From Alphaproteobacteria bacterium (GTDB lineage Bacteria > Pseudomonadota > Alphaproteobacteria > JACAEB01), in the NCBI GenBank assembly GCA_024236075.1, contig JACKLE010000002.1:124001-188000 (forward strand): DNA of 64,000 bases, in the 5' to 3' direction. Positions 51,675-63,998 of the stretch are shown here, in pieces (positions within the stretch are counted from its first letter, which is position 1; the number at the start of each line of letters is the position of its first letter). The position numbers were made by a program, and so were the translations under genes. Below the pieces are notes generated by a model. It was not told the DNA's origin, ran no database searches, and saw nothing but the letters and a program-made list of their open reading frames with translations.

Positions 51675-53819
51675 ATGCGGCACGGCGCGCGGCTGTTACT
51701 GGCGCTTTTCCTTTCGCTCGGCGCGGCGGGTCCCGGCGCCTGCGGGCCGGGCGAGGGGACGCAGGCCGAGAAGCCGGCGGAGAAAGCGCCCGACCCGGCT
51801 GTCCAGGCGCGCCTCGAAAAGGCCGCGAGCGTCGACACGGCGCGCGTCAAGTCGGCCGACGCCGAGCCGCAGAACTGGCTCTCCTACGGGCGCACCTATG
51901 ACGAGCAGCGCTTCTCGCCGCTCGACCAGATCAACGCGTCGAACGTGCAGGAGCTCGGCCTCGCCTTCGCGACGGACCTCCTCACCGATCGCGGCGTCGA
52001 GGCGACGCCCATCGTCGTCGACGGCGTGATGTTCCTCTCCGGGCCCTGGTCGGTCGTCTGGGCGCTCGACGCGGCCAGCGGCGAGGAGCTCTGGTTCTAC
52101 GATCCGAAGGTGCCGAAGGCCTACGGACAGAAGGCCTGCTGCGACGTCGTCAATCGCGGCGTCGCGGTCTATGGCGGCAAGGTCGTCGTCGGCACGCTCG
52201 ACGGCTATCTCGTCGCGCTCGACGCGAAGACGGGCAAGGAGGCCTGGCGCGTCGACACGCTGATCGACCGCACGCAGCCCTACACCATCACCGGCGCCCC
52301 GCGCATCGTCGACGGGCGCGTCTTCATCGGCAATGGCGGCGCGGAATACGGCGTGCGCGGCTATTTCTCCGCCTACGACGTGAACGACGGCAACCTGCTC
52401 TGGCGCTTCTTCACCGTGCCCGGCGATCCCGCGAAGGGCTTCGAGAGCCCAGCGCTCGAGGCCGCTGCGAAGACCTGGACCGGCGAGTGGTGGAAGATCG
52501 GCGGCGGCGGCACGGTGTGGGATTCGCTCGTCTACGACGCCGAGCTCGACCTCCTCTATGTCGGCGTCGGCAACGGCTCGCCCTGGAACCGCAAGCTGCG
52601 CTCTCCGGAGGGCGGCGACAATCTCTACCTTTCCTCGATCCTCGCCGTGAAGCCGCAGGACGGCACGCTCGTCTGGCACTACCAGACGACGCCTGCGGAC
52701 AATTGGGACTACACGGCGACGCAGCCCATGATGCTCGCCGACCTCGTCATCCACGGCGAGCCGCGCAAGGTGCTGATGCAGGCCCCGAAGAACGGCTTCT
52801 TCTACGTGCTCGACCGCGTGACGGGCGAGCTCATCTCGGCCGACAAGTACATCCTCGCGACCTGGGCCTCGCATGTGGACATGCTTTCGGGGCGTCCCGT
52901 CGAAACGGGGCTCGCGGATTATATGGGAGCGCCCGCGCTCGTGATGCCGGGCGCGCCGGGCGGCCACAACTGGCAGCCCATGGCGTTCTCGCCGCAGACG
53001 GGCCTCGTCTACTTCACCGCCATGGACCTGCCGGGCCTCTACGAGAACGACGTCGACTTCGTCTACAAGCCCGGCGCCTGGAACACGGGCACGACCTTCG
53101 CGCACACGACGGACGTGCCGCCCGAATCGCTCGCGGGCCGCCTTCTCGCCTGGGACCCGGCGCGCGGCCGCCCCAAATGGGCCGTCGAGCATTGGGGCCC
53201 CTGGAACGCCGGCATTCTCGCGACCGCGGGCGGGCTCGTCTTCGAGGGCACGGGGGACGGCTTCGTCCGCGCCTTCAAGGCCGACGACGGGGCGCTGCTC
53301 TGGCAGGCGCCGGCGGGCACGGGCGTCATCGCGCCGCCGGTCACCTATAGTGTGGGAACGGAGCAATATGTCGCCGTCGCGGCCGGGTGGGGCGGGGCCT
53401 TTCCGCTCTTCGCGGGGCGGGCCGCGAAGGCCGCGGGCGTCACCTCCGTCGGGCGCCTGCTCGCCTTCAAGCTCGGCGCCACGGGCAGACTGCCGCCGCC
53501 CGACGCGCTGCCCCCGCCGCCCGAGCCGCCGCCGCTCATGGAGGCGAGCGCGGAGGACATCCTCAAGGGCCGCACGCTCTACAACACCTATTGCGGCGTC
53601 TGCCACGGCTTCGGCGCGGTCGGCGGCGGCGTCGTGCCGGATCTGCGCCACGCCGCGCCGCAGACCCATGCGCAGTGGCAGGAGATCGTGCGCGGCGGCA
53701 TCCGCGCCGACGGCGGCATGGCGAGCTTCGCGCAATGGGTCTCCGAGGCCGACGCGAACCTCATCCACGCCTATGTGATCAAGCGCGCCCACGAGGGCGA
53801 CGTCCCGCCGCCGGATTGA
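51675..53819 (+). CDS. PQQ-dependent alcohol dehydrogenase with C-terminal cytochrome c (quinohemoprotein)
   Basis: 714 residues with a signal peptide. An eight-bladed propeller spans about residues 60-600: vicinal disulfide [12 protein letters not shown]-motif repeats ([26 protein letters not shown]), [13 protein letters not shown] (catalytic Asp region) and [13 protein letters not shown] linker rich in proline leads to a class I cytochrome c ([13 protein letters not shown], CxxCH). It oxidises alcohols in the periplasm and passes electrons onward via heme. Ca2+ or lanthanide preference cannot be settled. It lies between priA and atpH. Confidence 0.9.
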   Translation: MRHGARLLLALFLSLGAAGPGACGPGEGTQAEKPAEKAPDPAVQARLEKAASVDTARVKSADAEPQNWLSYGRTYDEQRFSPLDQINASNVQELGLAFATDLLTDRGVEATPIVVDGVMFLSGPWSVVWALDAASGEELWFYDPKVPKAYGQKACCDVVNRGVAVYGGKVVVGTLDGYLVALDAKTGKEAWRVDTLIDRTQPYTITGAPRIVDGRVFIGNGGAEYGVRGYFSAYDVNDGNLLWRFFTVPGDPAKGFESPALEAAAKTWTGEWWKIGGGGTVWDSLVYDAELDLLYVGVGNGSPWNRKLRSPEGGDNLYLSSILAVKPQDGTLVWHYQTTPADNWDYTATQPMMLADLVIHGEPRKVLMQAPKNGFFYVLDRVTGELISADKYILATWASHVDMLSGRPVETGLADYMGAPALVMPGAPGGHNWQPMAFSPQTGLVYFTAMDLPGLYENDVDFVYKPGAWNTGTTFAHTTDVPPESLAGRLLAWDPARGRPKWAVEHWGPWNAGILATAGGLVFEGTGDGFVRAFKADDGALLWQAPAGTGVIAPPVTYSVGTEQYVAVAAGWGGAFPLFAGRAAKAAGVTSVGRLLAFKLGATGRLPPPDALPPPPEPPPLMEASAEDILKGRTLYNTYCGVCHGFGAVGGGVVPDLRHAAPQTHAQWQEIVRGGIRADGGMASFAQWVSEADANLIHAYVIKRAHEGDVPPPD

Positions 53820-53857
53820 GCAGCGGTCGCGCCCGGCCCCTGCGCGCGGGCGCCGCA

Positions 53858-53881
53858 GGCTTGGGGAAGCCGGGTTTTGTT
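53858..53881 (+). terminator. Possible intrinsic terminator after the PQQ dehydrogenase gene
   Basis: GGCTT-GGGG-AAGCC forms a short hairpin (53858-53871) followed by GGGTTTTGTT. It is 38 bases past the stop codon and would separate this gene from the atp operon. The stem is only five pairs and the T-run is four, so strength is modest. Confidence 0.4.
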
Positions 53882-54057
53882 GCACGCGCACAGGCCCTGT
53901 GCTAGGAAGCCGCGCAACCCGCCGGACCGGGGCGTTCCGGCGGGCCCGGTCGTTTGAATTCCAGCGCGAATCAAGGACTTGCGAGCTTCCGCCGGCCGCC
54001 CGCATGGCCCGCGAGTGGCAGGGTCCCGGGCGCGAGACACGGCAAGATCGAGGGCAC

Positions 54058-54663
54058 GTGAGCAAGACAGCGGGCATCGTCGGCGGCATTGCGGAACGCT
54101 ATGCCAACGCGCTCTTCGACCTCGCGCGCGAGGCGGGCTCGGACGCGTCGCTGCGCGGGCTCTTCGGGTTCGCGGGCAAGGACGACCCCATCGCTCTCGT
54201 CGAGGCCGATCTCGAATCGCTCGAGCAGGCCCTGGCCGCGAGCGCGCCGCTGCGCCGCATGATCGAGAATCCGATCCTCACGCGCGATGAGCAGGCCCGC
54301 GCCATGGACGCGCTCGCCGAGCGCATGGGCCTCACGGGCCTCACGCGGCGCTTCCTCGCGCTGCTCGCCCAGAATCGCCGCCTCTTCGCCATCGGCCGCA
54401 TCGCGCAGGCCTTCCGCGGCCTCCTCGCCGCGGCCCGAGGCGAGGTCTCGGCCGAGGTGACGAGCGCGCGCGCCCTCGACGCGCATCAGGTGGCGCTCCT
54501 GAAGCGCCGGCTCGTCGAGCTTCTCGGCAAGGATGTGCGCCTGGCGTCGAAGGTCGATCCGAGCCTCCTCGGCGGCCTCATCGTGAAGGTCGGGAGCCGG
54601 ATGATCGACTCTTCCTTCAAGACGAAGCTCAACGCGCTGCAACGCGCTCTGAAAGGGGCTTGA
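54058..54663 (+). CDS. atpH: ATP synthase F1 delta subunit
   Basis: 201 residues from a GTG ([26 protein letters not shown]) with GAGGGC upstream. OSCP/delta fold: [13 protein letters not shown] at the start and [29 protein letters not shown] at the end are the family signatures. It links the F1 head to the peripheral stalk. First gene of the F1 operon; F0 genes are elsewhere, as is usual in alphaproteobacteria. Confidence 0.93.
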   Translation: MSKTAGIVGGIAERYANALFDLAREAGSDASLRGLFGFAGKDDPIALVEADLESLEQALAASAPLRRMIENPILTRDEQARAMDALAERMGLTGLTRRFLALLAQNRRLFAIGRIAQAFRGLLAAARGEVSAEVTSARALDAHQVALLKRRLVELLGKDVRLASKVDPSLLGGLIVKVGSRMIDSSFKTKLNALQRALKGA

Positions 54664-54667
54664 CCTC

Positions 54668-56196
<1,529 letters not shown>

Positions 56197-56197
<1 letters not shown>

Positions 56198-57081
56198 TGG
56201 CGGGATTGAAGGAGCTCAAGGTCCGCATCGCCAGCGTCAAGTCGACGCGCAAGATCACCAAGGCGATGCAGCTCGTGGCGGCGGCGAAGCTGCGCCGCGC
56301 GCAGGAGGCCGCGGTCGCCGCGCGCCCCTATTCGGACCGCATGGACGCCGTCATCGCCAATCTCGCCGCGACCATGAAGGGCGCGGCCGGCGCGCCGCCG
56401 CTGCTCGTCGGCACCGGCTCGGACAAGGTCCATCTGCTCCTGGTGCTGACGGCCGAGCGGGGCCTCTGCGGCGGCTTCAACAGCTCGATCGTGCGCCTGG
56501 CGCGCGAGCACGTGGAGCGGCTCAAGGCCGAGGGCAAGACCGTCAAGCTCTTCCTCGTCGGCAAGAAGGGCTACGACGCGCTGAAGCGCAACTACGCGAA
56601 CCTCATCGTCGCGCGCGGCGATCTCGTCGGCGTGCGCCAGCTCGCCTTCAAGCAGGCCGCCGACATCTCCCAGCGCGTGCTGAAGATGTTCGCCGACGGC
56701 GAGTTCGACGTCTGCACCATGTTCTATGCGCGCTTCCAGTCGGTGGTGAGCCAGAAGCCGACGGCGCACCAGCTCATTCCGGTCGACGTGGCGGCGCGCG
56801 AGGGCGGGGCTCCCGATTTCGGCGGCGCGGTCTACGAGTACGAGCCCGACGAGGAAGGCATCCTCAAGGCGCTGCTGCCGCGCAACATCGCCTCGCAGAT
56901 CTTCCGCGCGCTGCTCGAGAACGCGGCGAGCGAGCAGGGCGCGCGCATGAGCGCCATGGACAACGCCACGCGGAACGCGGGCGACATGATCGACGGCCTG
57001 ACGCTGAAGTTCAACCGCACGCGGCAGGCCCAGATCACCAAGGAACTGATCGAGATCATCTCCGGCGCCGAGGCCGTTTGA
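56197..57081 (+). CDS. atpG: ATP synthase F1 gamma subunit
   Basis: 294 residues. N-terminal [36 protein letters not shown] and C-terminal [21 protein letters not shown] and [22 protein letters not shown] blocks (here [17 protein letters not shown]) are the coiled-coil rotor shaft. GGFN in [14 protein letters not shown] is conserved. One-base overlap with atpA. Confidence 0.96.
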
Positions 57082-58527
<1,446 letters not shown>

Positions 58528-58624
58528 GGCGGGACGGTACGGCTCCGGTTCGAGGCCCGCACCCTTCGCGAGCTCAGGATGCGAGCACCTCACCATGACG
58601 TCTCGTTTGCCGGACGGACCGACG

Positions 58625-58667
58625 TCATCCTGAGGCGCACCGGAAAAGCCGGTGCCTCGAAGGATGA
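58625..58667. repeat. REP-like palindrome in the atpD-atpC gap
   Basis: TCATCCTGAGGCGCACCGG-AAAA-GCCGGTGCCTCGAAGGATGA is an imperfect inverted repeat of about 43 bases. The TCATCCTGAG ... TCGAAGGATGA form is a familiar extragenic palindrome in Hyphomicrobiales. It lies inside the F1 operon, 98 bases after atpD. A related half (CTCAGGATG) appears at about 58573. As RNA it would form a strong hairpin and could modulate atpC level or protect upstream mRNA. Confidence 0.65.
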
Positions 58668-58703
58668 GCCGCAAACGGGTTTCAGCCCCAAGGGGTGACA
58701 GGA

Positions 58704-59105
58704 ATGGCCGACAAGCTCAAATTCGAACTCGTGACGCCGGAGCGGCTCCTTCTCTCGGAGGAGGTCGACATGGTGACCGTGCCGGGCACCGAGGGCGATT
58801 TCGGCGTGCTCGCCGGCCATGCGCCCGTGATGTCGGCGATCCGTCCCGGCATGATCGACGTCCTCAACGACGGCAAGCGGTCGCGCATCCTCGTCTATGG
58901 GGGCTTTGCCGACGTGACGCCCGCCGGCCTCACCGTGCTCGCCGAGCAGGCGGTGGCGGAAGAGGATCTCGACCGCGCGAGCCTCGACCAGGCGATCCTC
59001 GACGCCGAGGAGGATATCGGCCTCGCCGGTCCCGACCAGGAGGCCGCCCAGGCCGCCCGCGAGCGCCTCGACCACCTCAAGGCCGCCCGCGACGCGCTGG
59101 GCTAG
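58704..59105 (+). CDS. atpC: ATP synthase F1 epsilon subunit
   Basis: 133 residues from the ATG at 58704 ([24 protein letters not shown]); a GTG at 58695 is less likely. The beta-sandwich ([43 protein letters not shown]) and the helical C-terminal pair are complete. Rotor subunit regulating F1. Its TAG stop is within CTAG 59102-59105, the exact insertion site of IS copy 2, so the protein is unchanged. Confidence 0.95.
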   Translation: MADKLKFELVTPERLLLSEEVDMVTVPGTEGDFGVLAGHAPVMSAIRPGMIDVLNDGKRSRILVYGGFADVTPAGLTVLAEQAVAEEDLDRASLDQAILDAEEDIGLAGPDQEAAQAARERLDHLKAARDALG

Positions 59106-59949
59106 GTAGGGGACTCATTTGATCCACGCGACGACGATGGCTGCGAGAGCGATTGCGGAGATGTAGTTTTGCGCGAGACGGTCATATCGCGTTGCGATGC
59201 GCCGCCAGTTTTTGAGCTTGCAGAACAGTCTCTCCACGACGTTGCGTCGTTTGTAGGCCGTTTCGTCGAGCGGATAGGGGACGGTGCGGGAGGCCGTTGA
59301 GGGAATGACGGCCTTGATCGTTCTGCTCTTGAGGTAGGAGCGAAAATGCTCCGCGTCATAGGCTCTATCGGCAAGCAGCCGCTTTGGGGCCAGGACCGCG
59401 TCGACGAGCGGCTTGGCCATGGTGATGTCGGCGACATTGCCCGGCGTCAGGGCGAAGGCGACCGGCCTGCCGCAATCATCGGCCAGACAGTGGATTTTGC
59501 TTGTTCTGCCGCCGCGCGAGCGCCCAATCGCTTGCGCTTCCTCCCCCTTTTTCCGCCTGCGGCGGAGCGGTGGGCTTTGACATGGCTGCTATCGAGCGAC
59601 AGCTCTTCGGGGACAGGTCCTGCGGCCGCCATTTTGGCGAACAGGCGTTGCCAGACCCCTCGGGCAGACCATCGATTGTAGCGGTTGTAGATCGTCGTAT
59701 AAGGTCCGTACTCGGACGGACAATCCCGCCACCGGCATCCGGTCTTGAGAACATGCAGGATGCCGCTCATCACGCGCCGGTCATCCACACGCGGCTTGCC
59801 CGGCTTTCCGCGCGGCAGATGCGGGTCGATGAGAGCCCAGGCTTCGTCGGACAGCCAAAACAGATGCGACATCTCGGTCTCCTCGGGTAGTCGAACCCAA
59901 AAGGAAACTGATTTGCACAAAGAATCAATGCTTTGTATGAGTTCCCAAC
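59106..59949 (-). mobile_element. IS5-family insertion sequence, copy 2 (844 bp)
   Basis: Same length and ends as copy 1, in the opposite orientation: GTAGGGGACTCAT at 59106 and GTTCCCAAC at 59941-59949. CTAG flanks it at 59102-59105 (the atpC stop) and 59950-59953 (the end of a MITE-like element). Two substitutions relative to copy 1 were noticed (a silent C/T and a Thr/Ala change in the transposase). The near identity implies recent transposition or gene conversion. Confidence 0.92.
59115..59872 (-). CDS. IS5-family (IS427-like) transposase, two frames joined by -1 frameshift, copy 2
   Basis: Matches copy 1 throughout. It starts MSHLFWLSDEAW at 59872; the A5G5 slip site is at about 59543-59552, and the second part (MAKPLVDAVLAPKRLLADRAYDAE, then NVVERLFCKLKNWRRIA) ends at 59115. 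One residue differs (DETAYKRR here, DETTYKRR in copy 1). The DDE triad is intact, so this copy could also supply transposase. Confidence 0.9.
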
Positions 59950-60167
59950 CTAGGCCACAGACCCATAACGCCGTCATCCCGGAAGCCAATTTGCCCCAAA
60001 TCTTTGATTTGGCCGGCAAATTGAGCTGTCCGGGATCTGCCGCTTGCGGAGCATCGCCCAGCCGCAGATCCCGGACACCAAGGCTCGCAAGGCCGGAGAT
60101 GCGAGCATTTCCGGGCTCGCCTAGGCTCCGGGATGACGGGGTGGGGGCTAATGAGTCGGTGACCTAG
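59950..60167 (-). repeat. CTAG-bounded palindromic element (MITE-like), copy C
   Basis: A 210-base element (59954-60163) between CTAG 59950-59953 and CTAG 60164-60167. On the minus strand it begins GTCACCGACTCATTAGCCC; the other end reads inward GCCACAGACCCATAACGCC. The internal CTAG is at 60121-60124, again 39 bases in. The CCCCGGC/GCCGGGG inner hairpin of copies A and B is deleted. It differs from copy A at several positions, more than the adjacent IS copies differ. The following ATTGCTCTAG also occurs, inverted, at 48396. Confidence 0.85.
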
Positions 60168-60448
60168 GGCAGATTGCTCTAGGATCCCATGTCTGGAGCG
60201 GCTTCCGGACGATCGGAGGGGATCGGTTCCGATTCCGTCCGGTCGCCTGCCGCTCTGAAGCGCCGGGCGAAGACGCGGGAGCCGGTCCTTCGCGCAGGCC
60301 GGCGCGCCGGAGATAAGATTGGGAGCATTGCGCGATCGGCAGGGATCGTCCGATGCGCCCGGGCTCTTGGCGGGCGGCCCGCACGCACCTATCCTATGGC
60401 GAACGGAGAACGAACGCGCGGGCGGCGCGTGAGGAGGAGCCTCGTGCC

Positions 60449-61294
60449 ATGACGGGCACTGTGAACGGCTGGACGCTCGACGACATCCCCTGGGACCGCT
60501 TCGACGCCTCGAAGGTCGACCTTCAGACGCTGGAGGCCGTGAAGGCCGCGGCGATGGTCGAGTACAACGCCGCCGACTATGTGGGCTACCTCTCCAAGGT
60601 CTTCGCGGGCGATGGCGACATGCTCGCCGACATCGAGCGCTGGGGCCGCGAGGAGACCCAGCACGGCCTCGCCCTCGGGCGCTGGGCGGAGATCGCGGAC
60701 CCGTCCTTCAAGTTCGAGCCGGCCTTCGCGCGCTTCCGCGAGGGCTACAAGCCGCCCCATTTCGCGAGCGGGGAGGCCGCGCGCGGCGGGCGCGCCGGCG
60801 AGATGATCGCGCGCTGCGTCGTCGAGAGCGGCACGTCGAGCTTCTATTCGGGCATTCGCGACGAAACGGGCGAGCCGGTCCTCAAGGCCATCGCCGCGCG
60901 CATCGCCGCCGACGAGTTCCGCCACTACCGCCTCTTCTACGAGGGCTTCCTCAAATATCAGCCCAGGGAGCGCCTGCCGTTCTGGCGCCGCCTCGGCGTC
61001 GCGCTGGGGCGCGTCGCGGAGGCCGAGGACGACGAGCTCGCCTATGCCTTCTATGCCGGAAACGTTCCGGAGGCGGAGTTCTCGCTGCGCCCCTATCGGC
61101 GCGCCGTCTATTCCAAGGAATATAACCGCCGCGTCCTGCGCTTCTACCGCCCGCAGCACATCAGGAAGGCGGTGCAGATGATCCTGATGCCCGTCGGCCT
61201 CAAGCCCCAGGGCGCGCTCGTGCGCTGGCTGGGCGAGGCCTTCTGGTGGGTCATTCGGATGCGCGGAAAGAGCTACGAGGCGAAGGCGTCGTAG
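60449..61294 (+). CDS. Ferritin-like di-iron protein
   Basis: 281 residues. Four-helix di-iron ligands are complete: E39 (VEYNAADYVGYL), E69xxH72 (REETQHG), E126 (VVESGTSSFYSG) and E156xxH159 (AADEFRHYRLF). The spacing is that of acyl-ACP desaturase or rubrerythrin-like oxidases. A C-terminal extension of about 110 residues ends in a partly hydrophobic helix (WLGEAFWWVIRM). The reaction is unknown: oxygen activation or peroxide reduction is likely. GAGGAGG precedes the ATG. Confidence 0.8.
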   Translation: MTGTVNGWTLDDIPWDRFDASKVDLQTLEAVKAAAMVEYNAADYVGYLSKVFAGDGDMLADIERWGREETQHGLALGRWAEIADPSFKFEPAFARFREGYKPPHFASGEAARGGRAGEMIARCVVESGTSSFYSGIRDETGEPVLKAIAARIAADEFRHYRLFYEGFLKYQPRERLPFWRRLGVALGRVAEAEDDELAYAFYAGNVPEAEFSLRPYRRAVYSKEYNRRVLRFYRPQHIRKAVQMILMPVGLKPQGALVRWLGEAFWWVIRMRGKSYEAKAS

Positions 61295-61317
61295 TCTCCG
61301 TCCTTTGCGCGATCAGC

Positions 61318-61503
61318 TCACGCGTAAGGCGAAGAGCGGCCCAGGAACGGCATGACTGCAAGCGTCACCTTGGACACTGGCAAGGCCAGGAATGCGTTTG
61401 TGGTCGGCACCTCGCGATCCAGACGGAATCCGTCGATGTCTTTCGTCATTCCAAAGACGACGTCCTCGCCGAAATCGCAGTGATCGAGCTCTTCCTTTCC
61501 CAC
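61318..61503 (-). CDS. Possible small protein downstream of the lipoprotein gene
   Basis: 61 residues from a GTG six bases after the stop of the upstream lipoprotein gene (GKEELDHCDFGEDVVFGM), ending LAVMPFLGRSSPYA. Codon use is less GC-biased than in neighbours, and no family is recognised. It might equally be non-coding; the convergent ferritin-like gene ends 24 bases away. Confidence 0.3.
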   Translation of the reverse strand: MGKEELDHCDFGEDVVFGMTKDIDGFRLDREVPTTNAFLALPVSKVTLAVMPFLGRSSPYA

Positions 61504-61509
61504 GTGAAC

Positions 61510-62124
61510 CTAAGAATGGGGGATGGTCCAGGAAGACCACACGACTTCCCTGGCCTCGTCGACCTTGCACGCGGCGAGGAGCGCCCTGCCGATCCGGCCG
61601 ACGGCGTCGTCCTGCACCGCCCATCGGTAGGCCACGTGGTAGCGGTCGGCGTCCTTGGCTTCGAGCATCCAGGACGCGCCGCCCGTTGCCATGACGTCCT
61701 GCCGATTGCCTACGCTCCAAAAGCTCTCCGCGGAGACGAGCGCGCGCAGGCGCGCGGCCTCCTCGGAGGACAGCGCGCAGTCCCGGCCTTCGATTTCATT
61801 CGCGAGGCCCGGCCCGTAGCGCTTGTAGGCCGAGGAGACCTCGCCGCGCTCGCCGACCGCGACGCGCACGACCTCTGCGCCGTGGCGGTCGTCGTAGATC
61901 GTGAGGCGGGTCGCAAACGAAAGGCTGCGGTCCTCGGCGAGCGCGGGCTCACCCATGCGCGCCAGCGCCCGCTCGAACCTGCCGGGCACGTCCGACAGCT
62001 CCCCGCCGAGATCGGCGAAGGCGCCTTGCGGAAAATAGCGTGGCGTTGCGCAGGAGCCGGCGAGGCACGCCCACGACAGGGCAAGCGCGACGCGAGCTGG
62101 CGTGAGTGATCCCCTCGAAGGCAT
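61510..62124 (-). CDS. Hypothetical lipoprotein or secreted protein
   Basis: 204 residues from the ATG at 62124. Signal sequence MPSRGSLTPARVALALSWACLAGSC with a lipobox-like LAGSC. The mature part has RFERALARMGEPALAEDRS, CALSSEEAARLRALVSAESFW and YHVAYRWAVQDDAVGRIGRALLAACKVD. The two late cysteines may pair. I recognise no family. A GTG at 62139 would add five residues. Confidence 0.6.
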   Translation of the reverse strand: MPSRGSLTPARVALALSWACLAGSCATPRYFPQGAFADLGGELSDVPGRFERALARMGEPALAEDRSLSFATRLTIYDDRHGAEVVRVAVGERGEVSSAYKRYGPGLANEIEGRDCALSSEEAARLRALVSAESFWSVGNRQDVMATGGASWMLEAKDADRYHVAYRWAVQDDAVGRIGRALLAACKVDEAREVVWSSWTIPHS

Positions 62125-62213
62125 GACCCAAGACACCACGTTTCCTGCGCGCCTTCAATTCACGAGGCGCGGCGCCGCGGCGGGACGCGGGGATCGGGCG
62201 CCGGGACGGCGCC

Positions 62214-63017
62214 TCACTCCGCGGCCTTGCGCTTTTCGGCCTCGCTTGCGCCGAGAACCTTTTCCAGCCAGCTCGTCATCGTATGCGCGACGATCTCGAC
62301 GCCGGGCTCGGCGATGAGCCAGTGGCTCATGCCGGGAAATTCGCGATAGCTCGCGCGGCGCCCGTAGCGCTGGGCGACGCGCTTCACCGTGCGCGGATGA
62401 TTGATGCGATCCTCGGTGCCCACCAGCACCAGGATCGGGCACTCGATGTCGCGCGCGTGGACCATGGTGGCGTGCGAGGTGTCCATCGCCCAGTGCAGGA
62501 TCTCGAACATGGCGCGGCCCGACTCGGGCACGAAGCGCGCGAAGATGGCGTGGCGCTCGGCCTCCGGCATGCGGTCGAGCGCGTGGGCCGCCGCGATCCA
62601 GAAGCGCGGCTTCAGCGGCATCGTCCAGAAATTGCCGGCCATGTAGAGGCCCTGGGCCTGCGCGATCTCGAACTGCGTCGAGGGCAGCACGCCCCAGGGC
62701 GCCGAGGGCGCGAGCAGGATGGCCGCCGCCGCCGGTATCTCGGCGGCGAGGATCTGGGCGAGCAGCCCGCCCATGGAATGGCCGACGAGGATCGGCGGCC
62801 CGCTAAGGCGCGCGGCGATCGCCTTGAGGTCGTCGACATAGTCGCGCACGCCCGTGGTGCCGAGCGCGGCGGGGGGCTTGCCCCGCGGGCCGAGATCGTG
62901 ATGGCGCAGATCGGGCGCGTGGACCTCGTGGCCCCGCGCGGCGAAGTGGTCCGCGAGGCGCTCGAAGGACCATCCGCCCACGAAGGCGCCGTGGATCATG
63001 AGGACGGGCGGCTTCAT
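62214..63017 (-). CDS. Alpha/beta hydrolase
   Basis: 267 residues. Oxyanion region VLMIHGAFVGGWSFERL, nucleophile elbow LVGHSMGGLLAQILAA, Asp in LVGTEDRINHPRTV and His in FPGMSHWLI form a complete catalytic set. Cytoplasmic. It belongs with non-specific esterase/lipase or haloperoxidase-like hydrolases. Its ATG overlaps the rppH stop (ATGA), so it is co-translated with rppH although a functional link is not evident. Confidence 0.85.
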   Translation of the reverse strand: MKPPVLMIHGAFVGGWSFERLADHFAARGHEVHAPDLRHHDLGPRGKPPAALGTTGVRDYVDDLKAIAARLSGPPILVGHSMGGLLAQILAAEIPAAAAILLAPSAPWGVLPSTQFEIAQAQGLYMAGNFWTMPLKPRFWIAAAHALDRMPEAERHAIFARFVPESGRAMFEILHWAMDTSHATMVHARDIECPILVLVGTEDRINHPRTVKRVAQRYGRRASYREFPGMSHWLIAEPGVEIVAHTMTSWLEKVLGASEAEKRKAAE

Positions 63018-63580
63018 GCGCGCGCTCCCGTGGCCAGGCGTCCATGGGCGAGCGCCTCCGCGAGGGGCGCGAAATGCGCGGTCACGGCCTCGTAGACCGG
63101 GCGCTTGAACGGCACCACCAGGCCGGGAAGCTCCGCGAGCGGACGGAAAAGGAACGCGTCGAACTCCGGCGGCTCGTGGGCGGCGAGGTCGATCTCCTCG
63201 GGGCGCCCGAGGAAGCGCATGGCGAACCAGCGCTGGGTCTGGCCGCGATAGCCCCGCGAGCGGCTGTGCGCGAGCACCCAGTCGGGAAAGTCGTAGGTGA
63301 GCCAGCCGGGATATTCGCCCAGAAGCTCGGCGGCGCCCGTCCCGACTTCCTCCTTCAGCTCGCGGAAGGCGGCCGCGCGCGGCGCCTCGCCGGCGTCGAT
63401 TCCGCCTTGCGGAAGCTGCCAGCGCTGGGGCGGCAGGACGCCCGCCTCGGTGGCGATGCGCCGGCCGGTGAAGGCGCGGCCCTCGGCGTCCAGAAGGAGG
63501 ATGCCGACGCAGGGCCGGTAGGCGAGGCCGTCCTTGGGGGGCGGCGGCGCGTCGGTCGCGGCAGCCTGGCGCTGCGCCAT
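63014..63580 (-). CDS. rppH: RNA pyrophosphohydrolase
   Basis: 188 residues. The Nudix box is GGIDAGEAPRAAAFRELKEEVGT (G..E.......REL.EE.G), preceded by PPQRWQLPQGG and followed by YRGQTQRWFAMRFLG, which is specific to RppH/ap4A hydrolases. It removes pyrophosphate from mRNA 5' ends to start decay. The N-terminal 15 residues are Ala/Pro-rich and longer than usual. Ten bases downstream of the deacetylase gene. Confidence 0.93.
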   Translation of the reverse strand: MAQRQAAATDAPPPPKDGLAYRPCVGILLLDAEGRAFTGRRIATEAGVLPPQRWQLPQGGIDAGEAPRAAAFRELKEEVGTGAAELLGEYPGWLTYDFPDWVLAHSRSRGYRGQTQRWFAMRFLGRPEEIDLAAHEPPEFDAFLFRPLAELPGLVVPFKRPVYEAVTAHFAPLAEALAHGRLATGARA

Positions 63581-63590
63581 ATCGAGTTCC

Positions 63591-63998
63591 TCAAGAGGGG
63601 CGATGCAGGGTCGCATCGGAGACAGGCACGAGATCATAGCCCTTCGCGCGCAGCGTCGGCACCCAGGCGCCCACCTGATCGATGGTGGCCGGATAGGCGA
63701 AGCCGAGGCCGATGGCGACGCCCCGGCTGGCCGCCACGCGCTCGAGCTCGAGCAGCTTGAGATCGATCGCCTCGCGCGACAGGCGGTCGTCGATGATGCG
63801 GTCGGCGAGCGCGGCGTCGGCGCCGCTCGCGCGCGCGGCGCGCAGGGCCTGGCTGCGCGGGCTCGCGCCGTCCTCGACATAGAGGAGCCCACGCGCCGAG
63901 ACCGCCGCGAGCACGACGCGCATCGCATCCTCGGCCGCCGTGAAGCGCGGCCCGCCCTGCGCCAGAAGGCCCGTATAGCCCGTGAAGCGCGACAGCGT
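63591..63998 (-). CDS. Divergent polysaccharide deacetylase family protein, C-terminal part
   Basis: The 5' part is beyond the window. About 135 residues are visible: LSRFTGYTGLLAQGGPRFTAAEDAMRVVLA, then RGLLYVEDGASPRSQA, RIIDDRLSREAIDLKLLELE and YPATIDQVGAWVPTLRAKGYDLVPVSD. These are hallmarks of the divergent polysaccharide deacetylase (YibQ-like) family, which often sits before rppH and after a ctpA-type protease gene in Hyphomicrobiales. Periplasmic, role in envelope metabolism unclear. Confidence 0.85.
   Translation of the reverse strand, partial: TLSRFTGYTGLLAQGGPRFTAAEDAMRVVLAAVSARGLLYVEDGASPRSQALRAARASGADAALADRIIDDRLSREAIDLKLLELERVAASRGVAIGLGFAYPATIDQVGAWVPTLRAKGYDLVPVSDATLHRPS

Noticed and set aside
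58551..58570. GGTTCGAGGCC-like stretch as a tRNA T-arm
   Set aside because: No acceptor stem or anticodon arm can be drawn around it; it belongs to the REP-like atpD-atpC gap.
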